This document shows positions 22,404-34,482 of a DNA stretch of 64,000 nt, in pieces. Below the pieces are notes generated by a model. It was not told the origin of the DNA. It saw nothing but the letters and a program-made list of their open reading frames with translations, and did no database searches. Within the stretch, counting starts at the first letter, position 1. Each line of letters starts with the position of its first letter. Where the stretch lies: positions 28,966,001 through 29,030,000 of the forward strand of contig NC_084927.1 in assembly GCF_958298935.1 (NCBI RefSeq), read 5' to 3'. Origin of the DNA: Phragmites australis. Lineage: Eukaryota; Streptophyta; Magnoliopsida; Poales; Poaceae. A program made the position numbers and the translations under genes.

Positions 22404-24900
22404 ATCCTCCTATAACATCCATTCACTTATGCAACTAATGAAAGGGGTAATTCGGAAGATTTCCCAATTACGCAACTTTAGATGTATGGTTTATGTGCCA
22501 ATACCGTAGCCACAGCGAACCGTTATGGGATATTTTCGGAAAGTTAGAATATATGTCGATTATGAGACTGTATCCATAATCCGATATTTAGACCAAACAA
22601 CTAGAAATCTACATACAGCCCGCTTCGCTAATTGTATTTTTGTTGAAAATAATTTCCGTCGTTACGGGGAGAAAATATACCCTTAGACGAAAAATATCAG
22701 GAAATTATACGGCAGGACAAAATTGCGGCACATGATCCTCGCACTAGTGAAGCAAATGATAAAGTGCAAAAAATTATTGATTTGCAAAAATTCGCAAACG
22801 ATCTACCAGATCATTTTTGTGATTTGAAGAGCGTGACTTAGTCGCATCGCATGTGTCTGCATGCAATACACCGGAGAAGGTGGAAGTACCAAAAGAAGGT
22901 ACCTCTTATCTTGCACTAGGAGCTTAAAAAATAATAAAATGACAAAAAATTCGGTACCTAAAATCTCAAATAGTCGAAGACATCTGGTAAAAATGGGAAA
23001 TGAGATCTTATCATAACTGATCATAAAAATGCCCTAAAGGAATAAGAAGGGAAGCCATTTGAGACCTGACGATGGTATAGATCCTTAGAAAGTAGGTATA
23101 CCAAATTTGAATCTTTCCACACAGGAATTGATGCTGTTAAACTAAAGGAGCTTGCTCAAACAATTAGAAATTATGAAGAGCGAGATGTAGAAGTACCTGA
23201 ATGTGCAACCCATAATGAAATAGCAACAAACTATGTGAATTCAGAGGAATCATAGAATATAGCAACCACAATAGTTGATTGTGGCAATTTTGTTTACTAC
23301 ACAAATAAAATTGCCACAGGTATAAATCATGACACTGATTGTATAATGAGCTCAGATTGGGAAGACTGACAGAAGGTAATAATAGCTGAACTATTATCCC
23401 TGAACAAAAGAGAGATTTTTAGGCCAGTATACCGCACACCTGCCCACATAAAACAAATAGGATATAAGTGGATTTTTATTTATAAGAGGAATAAAAGGAA
23501 TGAAATTGTGAGGTACAAAGTACGACTAGTGGCGCAATGTTTCACTCAACGACCAGATGTTGATTATAAAGAAACTCCTTCCTCGGTAATGGGTGGTATT
23601 ACGTTTAGATATTTAATCTCAATGGCAGTCAACCTGGAGTTAAAAATAAAATTGATGGATGTTATGACAACATATCTTTATGGGAGTCTTGATTCGTATA
23701 TTTATATAAAGGTACCTAAAGAAATATCATTGCTGAATCAGGATAGATGAAATAGATTCCTTTATAGCGTACAATTGAAGAAGTCGTTATATGGGTTGAA
23801 ATAGTCAGGTAGAATGTGTTACAATCATTTGCGTAAATTTCTCAGAAAATGAGGTTACACAAATAGCATAGATTATCCTTGTGTATTCATAAGAAGGTCT
23901 CATAATGGATTTTGCATAATATATGTATATGTAGATGATCTGAATCATCAATACATAAGAAGAAATAGAGCAAGCAAGCTTGTACTTGAAGTCTGAATTT
24001 AAAATAAAAGATTTGAGTAAAACCAAAATTCTTAGGCCTACAGCTAGAGCATATGGCGAGATAAAATCTTTATACATCAATCAAACTACACTCAGAAGGT
24101 GTTAGAGCGGTTTCGTTTTGAAAAATCATTTGGTGCCAAAATCCCCATGGTCGGAAGGCCATTGCAAGCATATCAAGATCTCTGTCGACATAGAGAAGAG
24201 AGGGAGGATGTATTGAGACCGAAATTCCTATATTTAAGTGCAATATGTGCATTAATATATCTGGCTAATTGCATTAGGCCAGACATATCATTTGCACTAA
24301 ATCTACTAGCATGAAACCCACTAAAAGGTATTGGAATGGCTTGAAAGATATTTTACGTTACTTGAAAGGTAGCAAAGATATGAGTTTGTTCTACAGAAAG
24401 AATCAGGGCTAAGTTTGGTTGGATACGTCGATGTTAGGTATCCATCAGACATGCATTCAGTGAAATCACATACTGACTATGTTTTCTTATGTGGTGGAAC
24501 TGCAATTTCCTGGAGACCGTCAAAGAAAAATCTTGTATTTACTTCGATGAACCACTCGAAAATAATAACTTTATATGAAGCTTAGAAGAATGACTAATCA
24601 TATCCACTAGTCATATGGTTTGAACACTACTAACACCCCTACCATTATCTATGAAGATAATGCTGCATGTGTTGCATAAGTGCAATCGGCATATGTGAAA
24701 AGCAACTTAACGAAGCATATCAACCCCAAGTTCTTTTATGCTCATGAATTGTATAAGATGAATGAAATAAAGGTAATACATACCAAGTTATGTGAAAATC
24801 TTGCAAATTAGTTTACCAAGTCTCTCATTGCATCTAATTTTAAAAGATGTGTCCGTAGTATTAGGATGATGAAGCTTAGAGAGTTGTACATTTCCAGGGA
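22404..24900 (+). pseudogene. Copia integrase C-terminal part, reverse transcriptase and RNase H
   Basis: After the solo LTR the broken polyprotein resumes. The RT core is clearest at 23430-23960: HIKQIGYKWIF, KARLVA-type YKVRLVAQ, PSSVMGGITFRYLISMA and then YVYVDDL, the catalytic Asp pair of reverse transcriptase. RNase H words follow (SDMHSVKSHTDYVF near 24448-24490 and SWRPSKKN at about 24510). Multiple stops and frameshifts occur (for example at 23748 and 23803). The polypurine tract before the 3' LTR is approximately CCAGGGAGAATG at 24892. Confidence 0.8.
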
Positions 24901-25412
24901 GAATGTTCACATAATAACGATATGAAGAATTAAATCTTAGTCAAGAAGATTAAGTACCTAAAAGTTAATTATGAAGATTATATAAAACATTTTGGGTGGA
25001 TTATACTCTTCTTTTCTTAGATGAGTTTTCCTGAAGTTTCTTATGTTACGGGTTTTAACGAGGCAATTCATGTGATCATGTCGTGAGCTATGCATTCTTT
25101 CTCCTATTTTTTTCACTTGATTTTTGAAGAGTTTTAATAAGATATATGCATTTCACGAGAAGTGTCAAAGTGAGTATTAGGAAACCTAAAGTTTGCAATG
25201 AAATGTGGGTCTATCTTAATCTCTTGAAAGATTCGATTATATCTCTTAGGTATTTTTGGCACTATATATACTAGGCAGAATCGCTCATTGTAAACATATT
25301 GAAATTAAGAATAAATAGTTTTTTTTCCTTATATTACGCCTCCTTTACAATTATTTTTTAAGAGATCCTTGAACTACATCTAATAGCAGCAATTTCTTAA
25401 TACTAGTTGTCA

Positions 25413-26379
25413 TTTGCCGGTAATAAGGTCAACTAGATGGATTTGCGTGCCTATGCCACACCCTTTTTGTTGGATAGAGCGTGACAAAATAAGACTAAAA
25501 AATTAGGTTCACTGATTTTGAGCATCCCAATATTTATTTATGAATTTATTGATATTTAATACATTCATTTAATTATGAGAAAAATAATGATATTTTTATG
25601 TATAAACATAATTTAACATGTAGACGACAGTAATACAAACCTAACTAAATTTGTTTCATATTTTTTAGTTTTAGATATTTTTCTATGTATTTTAGATTAT
25701 TTCAACCAATTTATTAATATAACTATTATTACTTTCACTATTTTCTAAAAATCCACATATACACATACATATATGTATATGTATACGCACACATACCTAT
25801 AAGTATACATATACGTATATGTATATGTACATATACACACATATATTTATTTGTACATATATATATGTATACCTACATGAGATCTATATAAATCGTAGTT
25901 ATAGTAACATGATCTTGTAAAATTATTTTAAATCTTAGTCCTTTAATATATGTAATAGATGTGTCATAATATTTAGCGGAAGGGTAATTCCGTGGTCTAC
26001 TTATGACAATGAACAAAAATAATTTTCCAGTGCTCGAGTTTGTCGCTGCACGCACGATGGCATCATTATTGGCCCCGCTAGCGTGTGTCTATGGGTCTGT
26101 GATGGTGACACGTGGTTCTGCCCCTCGCGCTTGGCACGCCCCGCCGGTGGCAAGGGTCCCCATACCATAGGCCGTGGGCGGAGACGGAGGCTGGGCAGCG
26201 GGCACGCGAATTCGGTACGCGGGTGGTAGATTCACGACTCTTACATGCGGGACCCACGTCCAGGATGTGCCAGGCGCGCGTAGTCACGTAGCAGTTCCAT
26301 TCTACGTGAGGCCACTGCCCCACTGGCTTTTAATAAATAGCTTCAACTTACGACAGATGAGTAAGTGATGCTAAAAGAA
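25413..26379. other. Gene-free stretch with ATGTAT simple repeats
   Basis: A degenerate (TATACA/ATGTAT)n region lies at about 25752-25872. A GC-rich stretch at 26040-26310 has no recognisable gene. Confidence 0.5.
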
Positions 26380-26660
26380 AGACCTCTTAGATCAGTTTGG
26401 AGTAAAATTAGTGAAATTTTTGTTAAATAGTAGTTTTTAGTTTTTAGTTTTTAGAGTGATTTTATAGGAGTGATTTTTTAAATAAAAAGGTATTAAAAGT
26501 TGAAAAATACTAGTTTTTTCTGATTCACTTATCGCATAAAATTATTTCTTTTATAAAGTGTATCTCAAATAATTATTTTTAATTATAAAATCACTTTATT
26601 AAAAAAAATATTTCTCTATAAACTTGAATTAAAAGAAACTATACCAAACAGAACTCGAGC
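26380..26660. mobile_element. MITE-like element related in layout to 10398-10690
   Basis: Starts near cagtttggagtaaaa and ends near ccaaacagaactcgagc, with inverted gtgattt and aaatcac words inside. Target duplication not identified. Confidence 0.4.
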
Positions 26661-26916
26661 TAAAACAATAGCCTGTCCCACATACTGCTCGAAAGATTAC
26701 TTCAGACAAAACAATGGCGTTTTCGACTACAGTGCAAAGACTGTGAGCCCATGCTTTCGAGATGAGAGCTCGATGTAAGCTACAGGGCAGGTGACAGCTA
26801 TCGGCAAACAACCACGTACTGATATTTCCTGTTCAGAACGAGATTAAAAATAAAATTTTATTATTAAATATAAATCATATAGATATAATTTTTTCAATTT
26901 TTTTAAATTAATATAT

Positions 26917-27090
<174 letters not shown>

Positions 27091-27212
27091 CTCTAAATTT
27101 TGAGGACCAGAATAGCTGCCCCGCTCGACCCCCTAGGCCGACCCTGCAAACAACCAAATAAAGTCATGACTACTGTATGGACAATGTTACCAGCCGCTAA
27201 AAAAGTCACATA

Positions 27213-27350
27213 AACTCCCTCCGAGAGGAACGAGAACCTCTGACTTTGGTGAATAACGTCAGAGACTAGAGCAAAGTACTGACCAGTTGCTACAGTATTT
27301 TGTTATACAGTAATTTTGATACAGTATTTACAGTGTTATTACATTATTTT
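27213..27350. mobile_element. MITE-like remnant related to 3870-4170
   Basis: Shares cctctgacttt-type and gctacagtatt words with the earlier copy. Incomplete. Confidence 0.35.
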
Positions 27351-27359
27351 CCGACAACA

Positions 27360-28250
27360 AATCCTATTCATGCAGACACATATAATTGCTGGTTCCCCTT
27401 CTGGGGGGCAGAATTATATAACGAGCTAGTAACGATCAAACTTGTTTGAACAAACCGATCCACTCAACATTTCAGGGGAATAAAAGGTCCCAGCAATTGG
27501 CGTGTCATGCTTACAAATGGTACCAACTGTGCGACAAGCTTGGCAAATTAATGGTGGCCCTTTTGTGACCACTGTGCACAGTGTTGTCCTCGATCAGGAG
27601 TAGCCCAGTCGTCATCGCCTGCAGCACGCAGTGGCGTTCGCGGTGCATGTACTGTACCGGCCGAGCTGTAGTGGAGCCAGGCCCCGAGGGAGCCCGGCGC
27701 GCGCGCATGTGGTGTGCGAGCACTGGCCAAGTCCACGTGGGCCCTGACACGGACGCACGTCATTAGGGCTGGGCGCGTCTGTACGCCATCGAGTAGTGCT
27801 ATTACTTGCCGTGTCGTCGTCTAGTCGTGCTATGTTTATTAGACACAATCAGTTTATTGACCTATCGTCAGTGTCGGTCCTACTGCATATCATTTAATAA
27901 TATTTATATATTTATTTTTTATCATATTACATATGTATTTTTTTACTCATATATATTTATATCACCTGACATTGCTTACATATTTATATTTTATCATCTT
28001 ACATTTATATTTTTTATGCTCACGCATATTTCTAATATTTTACGTTTTGTATCAGAGAAATTAGATAATAAGCATAGATAAATAATCGTGTCGATATGTG
28101 CACAGTTTAAACCAAACCATCGTGTCGTGCTAATACACACACTATATTAAGATCCTAGTCACGGTATAGCTCTTATATTCATGTCATACCGAACCAACTC
28201 AAAATATTTTATATCATACTATACTTTAAGTTATACTAAAACTCGTATCG
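27360..28250. other. Gene-free stretch with a third piece of the cgtgtcgtgct repeat
   Basis: GC-rich at 27500-27760. Words such as gtgtcgtgct, cacggtata and tcgtgctatg at 27800-28250 resemble the repeats at 355-1030 and 2760-3175. No gene seen. Confidence 0.4.
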
Positions 28251-30300
28251 TGGACGACCTGTAAATAGCACCGCCTAAATCGCACCTCTACCATCGAGCA
28301 GGTCAATGCTTTTCCCATGCATGCATAGCCAAACTGTAGAGCACTCGTCTCTATCCCCAACCTGAAAACCATATAGTGGCGGACCGGGCTCATCCAAGTC
28401 TCTCTTATCTTCTTCTTTTCCGTCCTTTTTTTCTTTTTTCTTTTTCTCATCTATGTAAAAAATTGTTAAAAGAGTTTACTAAGGTTTTTATTAGCTGTGA
28501 AACAGTAGAAGGCTAGATCCTCCAACCCCTGCAACTACCCCTGCAACCATACGTCCTGATGTCCATTATCAGCATTACACCCCCTGTCGTGCACCGATGA
28601 GCAATGCCAATACGGACTCGACGGCAAAGCTGAAAAAGGTGTTGCATGTCGATGCGACGAAACGTCTGTGAATCGTGGTATGGTCCCAAATTAAAGGAAC
28701 AACTACGGCTACTACTATGCTTACGTCGATAGATTGGGGAAAAATGACAAGTGTCAGCGTCACCCAGCCAAATTTCGACAGATGCGCGTATGACCCGTAC
28801 GCACTCGGGTTACGATCGCCGCCCTTTTTACAAATTTATAAATTTCGAGCTGTAAGTATATTGAAAATATTTAGCTGCATCATTTTATTTTAATTTTAGA
28901 CTAAAACTGATATTTAAATAATTTTATTTTACTCTATAATCTTAAAATCTAATATGAAACTATTAGATATACCCCACCAAACAGGTCGGCGTACACGATC
29001 CATCGACGTAGAAGCGATATGACGCGCCTATACTACTACCGGTTCTTGCTTGCAGCGCGCGGGTCTCCTTCGCCATCACTGCTCTATTCCGGATAAAAAG
29101 CTGCAGAGTTATGGGGCGCGCCCAGGTCAACACCGTATGCATACCGGACTGCTCGGCAGACACTCGCGTCTCGGATCAAAGCGGCGGGCGCAAACGGTAT
29201 ATCTGTTCGAGTAAGCTTCGTCGTTTGCGGACTTATTAATCGGGTAAGCCGTAAGCTTATCTGACTGAATTTCGTGCCTTCCTTAGTGAAAGGTAGATAG
29301 ATGGTCAACTAAAACGGTGGCAATGGAGCAGGTCAAAATCATTATCAACGACACGTGTACCTTAGAACTTGGAGCACGCAACGGTTTACCATTCTCACTC
29401 TTACCCTTTTTTTACATTTACGGTGCCCAATACTACTAGTAGAGAGGCACTAAGTATAGATCAAATCTTACTGTTGATTTGTTAGGATATTTTTGTAATT
29501 ACCCTATTAGTTGAGATATTTACTTAATTAATCTGTCATCAAGCGGTAATGGGTCTTCTTCGAATCGTTACTGCCGTCGCGAGAATAGGGCTCGGTTGCC
29601 AAGGTCAGCAGTAAGTCCCCGCCATCAACTAAGGAGCCCGTGCCGCAATGTGATCGCCGCGCCGTCAACGAGACACCTCTCGCCGCGAGCCCGTGCCGCT
29701 GCCGCGCAAGTGGGACGTTGATACGAGACTGCGGGTGTTCTGTTCACCGGGGCATCTTGTTGGGCTCGCATGGATTGGTCGGCTGCTATATTCCTCATGC
29801 AAGCACCTGAATCCATGGCCATGTACTTGCCGCCTCCCTCGTGATCCTGCGGCACCGCTCAAACCCTCCAGTGCTGCCAAGCCTGTCCGCTGCCGCACCG
29901 GCTATCTAAGTTATATGATAGCATTCTCTATACCACAAAAGTGTGTTTTTTAGAATTTTTTATAAGTATTTATATAGTGTTTTAAATTTTAAGTGCATTG
30001 GAACGCAACATTTTTTATTTTGAAACTTGTCGCATGCTAGGAGGGTGACTCTTTCAACTGGCCACAGTGGTCTAAAATTGCAATTTTTTAAAATAGATAT
30101 ATATATATATACACAATTTTTTATTTTAAAATATAAAATAAAAATCCTGATAATTAACATGTTTTTTCAAACTTGGCCCGGTAAGGCTTCACGATTAGAC
30201 CCACCTAGACCTATCTCACTTTGGTAGCCCAATTAAGTCCATTGGCCTGTAAAAACAAAAAGTAAGTCCATCGGATCGGACCAGAGTTAAGGCCCAAATA
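28251..30300. other. Gene-free stretch upstream of the PPR gene
   Basis: No recognisable domain in either strand. GC-rich patches at 28980-29220 and 29570-29900 give short unsupported frames. Confidence 0.35.
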
Positions 30301-30556
30301 TCGTTGATGCCCTTGTCGTTCCCTCGACCGGCTTGACCATGGCGACCTCCACCTTCACGACGTCTCGACGGCGCCACTGCTCGGTGAGATATACTCAGGT
30401 TCTGCAGTTCTTCAATCCACAATAAGATATACTCCATGTTCGTCGGATTGAAATCCAGGCGCGAATCGATAGATTGCAGGATTCGGAATTAGGGGGAAGA
30501 AAAGTAGAGGATCAGAGTAGCAGTAGATCGAAGTAAGGTAACCGCCGGTTTCGCCG

Positions 30557-31951
30557 ATGAGCGCGGCGGAGAAGAGCCCCAACGGGGGGGAGGAGGCGAA
30601 CCCGCGAGCGGAGGCATTCCTGGAGATCCTCGGCCGCGTCCCGGCCGGGGAGGTTGAGGCGGCGCTGTCGTCCTGCGGCATCGGCCCGACGGCGGAGGTT
30701 GCGGAGCAGGTGCTCAAGTCCCGCGTCTGCTACTCCCGCCCCAAGTCTGCCGTCCGCTTCTTCCGCTGGGCGGCGCGGTCCGTGGTGCACAGCGCCTACG
30801 CGTGGAACCTCCTCGTCGACATCCTCGGCAAGGCCGCAATGTTCGAGCCCATGTGGGACGCCATCCGCTCCATGAAGCAGGAGGGCGGCGGCGAGCTCGT
30901 CTCCGTCGCCACCTTCGCCTCCGTCTTCTCCTCGTACTGCGCCCGCGGGAACCTCAAGGAGGCCGCCGCGGCCTTCGACGTCATGGGCCGCTACGGCCTG
31001 AAGCCCAACGCCGTCGCCCTCAACTCCCTCCTCTCCGCCATGTGCCGCGTCGAAGGCTGCGCGCAGGCCGCGCAGGACATGTTCGAGCGTACCAAGGCCG
31101 TAGTCGCGCCCGACGCCGACACCTTCGCGATACTGCTCGAGGCGTGGGAGAAGGAGGGGAACGCGCAGCGCGCTAAGAGCACCTTCGGCGAGATGGTCAT
31201 CCGCGTCGGCTGGGACGCTGGCAACGTGCCCGCATACGACGCCTTCCTCTCCACGCTTGTACGCGGCGGCCAGTTCGACGAGGCGCTCAAGTTCCTGCAG
31301 GTGATGCGGACCAAGGGCTGCTTCCCGGGGATCAAGTTTTTCGCCAACGCTGTCGATCTTGTCATCTGCAAGGGTGACTACACCAGCGCCATATCCATCT
31401 GGCAGATGATGGTGTCTGAAGCTGGTCTCGTTCCCAATTTCTCGATGTACAACGCCATGATTGGCCTCTGCTGCAATGTTGGTAACATCGACTATGCGCT
31501 TGACATGCTAGATGAAATGCCCCTCAATGGCGTCTTTGCAAATTCTGTCACGTACAATGCCATACTGGAGGGGTTCATCAAGCATCACAAGGCTCGTGAG
31601 GCTGAAAGTTTCCTCACGGAGATGAGCAAGAACGAGCAACTGCCTACTGCATCCAACTGCGCCGCTGCTATCAGCTTGTTCTCAAAGGAGTTTAACCCAT
31701 CCGCAGCGATCAACGTGTGGCGCTGCGTTGTGGAGCACCACATCACCCCTGCTGAGGACTCTGCTAGAGAGCTAATAGCAGGTCTGCTTGACTTTGGCAG
31801 GTTAACTGAGGTGAAGAAGCGTGCTGATGAGATGATTGACATGGGAATTGAGTTGCCGCAGTCCACCATTGAGAATATGAAGCACACATTTGCTAAGGCT
31901 GGCAGTCACAAATCGTATGACCACATTGCAAGAAGGTTGAAGCGACGTTAG
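30557..31951 (+). CDS. P-class pentatricopeptide repeat (PPR) protein
   Basis: Intronless 464-aa frame, as usual for plant PPR genes. Ten tandem motifs of about 35 residues fill residues 78-430, with typical helix-turn words such as AYAWNLLVDILGKAAMFEPM, TFAILLEAWEKEGNAQRAK, MYNAMIGLCCNVGNIDYALD and TYNAILEGFIKHHKAREAE. No E, E+ or DYW extension follows, so it is P class: sequence-specific RNA binding, usually for stability, splicing or translation of organelle transcripts. The N-terminus (MSAAEKSPNGG) is not an obvious transit peptide. An in-frame TAA lies shortly upstream of the ATG, so this start is firm unless an unseen upstream exon is spliced in. A possible 5' UTR intron begins at about 30382 (CTCG|GTGAGA). 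The target RNA is unknown. Confidence 0.9.
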   Translation: MSAAEKSPNGGEEANPRAEAFLEILGRVPAGEVEAALSSCGIGPTAEVAEQVLKSRVCYSRPKSAVRFFRWAARSVVHSAYAWNLLVDILGKAAMFEPMWDAIRSMKQEGGGELVSVATFASVFSSYCARGNLKEAAAAFDVMGRYGLKPNAVALNSLLSAMCRVEGCAQAAQDMFERTKAVVAPDADTFAILLEAWEKEGNAQRAKSTFGEMVIRVGWDAGNVPAYDAFLSTLVRGGQFDEALKFLQVMRTKGCFPGIKFFANAVDLVICKGDYTSAISIWQMMVSEAGLVPNFSMYNAMIGLCCNVGNIDYALDMLDEMPLNGVFANSVTYNAILEGFIKHHKAREAESFLTEMSKNEQLPTASNCAAAISLFSKEFNPSAAINVWRCVVEHHITPAEDSARELIAGLLDFGRLTEVKKRADEMIDMGIELPQSTIENMKHTFAKAGSHKSYDHIARRLKRR

Positions 31952-32641
31952 CCACACATGAATGGTGTAATCAGCTGGTATGTCTTTTTCCATATGGGTG
32001 TCATTGACTGTGTTAGTGAATGCCATTGAATGTGTGTGATCGCCGATCATGATCTGATCTTATGTCGTTCACTTCCTAATTAGACATCAGGACTTTTTAT
32101 TACAATACTAAAAGTTATTATTGAACTACCAAGTTCTTGTATTTCTCACTTCTTTGTTGCTCTTGGCTGGTGTTACTCTCCTTGTTTTGGTAATGTACTA
32201 GTACCTTGACACAATGTAAAGCCTAGGAAAAGGGCCATTATGTTGACTATTACCATATTCCTTCCTTTGAATGCCTTTTCACCTCTTTCCTTGCCGAGCC
32301 AGTGAACACTCAATCCATTTCCCGTTATTTGAGGATTGAGGAATCATTAAGCTTGCACCCTTTTGATGAACTTGAATGGAGAAAGAATTCACTACCTTGA
32401 TTCACCGAATATAGTGTTTTCCGCACCTTTCATCTGATGACTCCATGGTCATGTCCTTGTTTTGTGCTTAGCCATTTTTCTCTAATCACTTCAACCATTA
32501 GTTGTTGTGTTCTTGTCAAAATTGCTTGCAAGCCAAGTGCATTTGATATTCTGATTACCTAGCAAAAGAAAGGAACTCGTGATGCGATTCAATTCTCTTT
32601 GCTTGACTTGTTTTCCTATTCCAACATATTTGAGCCAAGAA
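31952..32641. other. 3' flank of the PPR gene
   Basis: Likely 3' UTR and intergenic DNA, T-rich; nothing else seen. Confidence 0.3.
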
Positions 32642-32775
32642 GCTGCGCCTGGCGCAGTTGGTCAATGCGTGTTGTTGCACCCGCGCCACCCGCGTTCAAG
32701 CCTACTCGACACCGGTTCTCACCAATTTGACATAGGGGGTCCCCCCTACTGTATTTCCCTCAAAAACATATTCGA
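32642..32775 (+). mobile_element. tRNA-derived SINE-like element
   Basis: CCTGGCGCAGTTGGTCAATG at about 32648 matches a pol III A box (TGGCGCAGTTGG). CGCGTTCAAGCCT at 32691-32703 matches a B box, at the usual spacing of about 40 bp. The body continues to a T/A-rich end with ctcaccaatttgacat and a ctcaaaaa tail, a pattern common in grass SINEs. Target duplications were not established. Confidence 0.55.
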
Positions 32776-33772
32776 GCCATGTCATATTGTAGCTTAGATT
32801 GAGCCAAATGAACATGGCTTTCATAGCTTAATTCTAAAGCTTTCAGGAATTTACTTCTTTGTCATACTCCAAACTCGAAGCTAAGAGTTGGTGTTCTAGG
32901 TGCAATATTATTTTTTCCTTATGCCCTACATAGTTGCTTTTCCAAATGCTTTTGGTCCTCTTGGAGAAAGATTTGATTGCAATATGAAGCATGGGATTTC
33001 TATGGACCGCCCCGCTCACATGTTAATGAGGTACGCTTTATGTTCCTTCAATGTTGACCCTAGAGCCTCTTGCCATGTTCAGGAACAAACCTCTTGATTT
33101 GTGTAGATTCAATGGCATTAAATGGAATGATAACAAGATGCCCTATCATTAGGTCTACTGGCAAAAATGTTGACGTTTACATCCCGGAAAGGTCAATGGG
33201 CAATGCAAATGGGCTAACAAGAGAGAACTCACTTAATTGCAAGTTTCAATTGGGGACCATTTAGTAGTTGATTATCGTGCTTCTATACTTTGTGACTCTT
33301 TTGATAAGAGGTGAAGACGGAGAAGCATGAAGCATAGCAAGCATCATGTTGTGTTCGATGCGAAGCAAGGTGGGTAACATGTGGGGGATCGTGATGTCGA
33401 TTCATCTTGGACACATAGTCACTAGGGTATGGGTCGAGGCTGCAATCCACAACCTTGGTTTTAAAATCCCAGATTGCACGTCGCCGGCAATCTTGGTTCA
33501 TTGCCAGGAAGCCACCATGTCATGAAAAGTGGGTACCTAAGCTCAGCCCTCTTTGTCATCGGCTCATCATTTTGGTTGCCCTTGTTGTTGCTAGCCAAAG
33601 CCACCACGACCACCGTCATTCTGTTGTTGAAGGAAGTAAGAAAGAGCGTCCGAGAGAGGGAAAGGCAATGAGAACGAGTGAAGGAAAGGGCGTGAGGCAT
33701 GGGACTATGAGCGGGTGAGGTGAGGGAGGCAACACAAGTGTTGAGGGAGGCAGCAGCAGTGCTAGCAAGTCA
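32776..33772. other. Gene-free stretch
   Basis: No recognisable gene; purine-rich tract at 33630-33720. Confidence 0.3.
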
Positions 33773-34482
33773 CAATGGGTCTGAGTGCCCGCGGGTTCTA
33801 CGCTCGAAGGGCGCGGGTGCGTATCTCATTTTGCACCTACGGGTCTAGCGGATGGGGCCCCCGAGAAAAAGCGGGTGCGGTTCCAACCTTTCACCCGCGG
33901 GCACCCATTGAGCCTTGAAACCTTCATTGACCATGATATTTGCCTTGCTTGCACAAAATGAGATGGCCCATCTCTTCTGTCTCGTTCTTTCTCTCTTCTA
34001 CACTCTCTCTCTCTCTCTCTCTCCACCACGCAATACGCAGGCGAGCGATGCAGACCCTGACCACGTGCAACAGCAGGAAGACCCTGATGCCAACGAAATG
34101 AGTCCCAAACACAAGCAACGACACTTACTGACACTGACGCTCCTTAGCCGTCATGCCCACGCCTCCCTATACCCTCTCTGGATTGAGTGGCTCTATCGCA
34201 AATCGAGTGCACCATTGCCGGATTGAGCCATTCCATAGCTAGAATCGCTGTCGCCCACTCATGTCGCTCCTTTCCTTGTCGATACAGTCACATCCCCTTC
34301 TTTAGCTTAGTCCTGTGGGCACTTGTTGGGTTTTGGGTGCTCGATAGGCTCAGGCACTCGAGCACGAGTGCGGATTTCCTCCTGATAAGCATTTTGGGTG
34401 CGGGTTGGGTTATATGTTTCGGGTTTGTTGGTGGGTAGGTTTTCGCTCAACTCACACCTGACCCGTCCCATTGCCATCCCTA
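33773..34482. mobile_element. hAT-like non-autonomous element
   Basis: The right end TTGCCATCCCTA (34471-34482) is the common TAGGGATGGCAA hAT-type terminus. The left part begins CAATGGGTCTGAGTGCCCGC, matching the sequence just inside such a terminus. Inverted gggtgcggg/cccgcaccc-type words lie inside both ends. The first bases of the left end seem lost. gtcac precedes the left end and gtcactag follows the right end, so an 8-bp target duplication may be partly preserved. A (CT)n tract lies at about 34003-34022. Confidence 0.5.

Larger units (their letters stand above)
17126..25412 (+). mobile_element. Decayed Ty1-copia retrotransposon, interrupted by a solo LTR
   Basis: The domain order is Ty1-copia: gag (18623-19039), CCHC-like knuckle (about 19375-19440), protease-like CIVDSGT (about 19918), integrase (20390-20955 and 22404 onward), reverse transcriptase (23400-24310, with YVDD at about 23929-23940) and RNase H (about 24475-24880). 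The 3' LTR runs from about 24904 to 25404. Its last 150 bp are related to 17214-17346, which marks the remnant of the 5' LTR, followed by a leader starting ttatcagcatgaag. The 5' LTR lacks its left part and carries the expanded microsatellite. Numerous stops and frameshifts mean no intact polyprotein. LTR divergence looks high, so the insertion is old. Confidence 0.85.

Noticed and set aside
30339..30381. Upstream coding exon of the PPR gene starting at the ATG near 30338
   Set aside because: An in-frame TAA precedes the main ATG and no acceptor joins the two in frame after it; kept only as a possible 5' UTR exon.
32642..32775. A tRNA gene
   Set aside because: A and B box words are present but the sequence cannot fold into a cloverleaf with a proper acceptor stem; a tRNA-derived SINE fits better.
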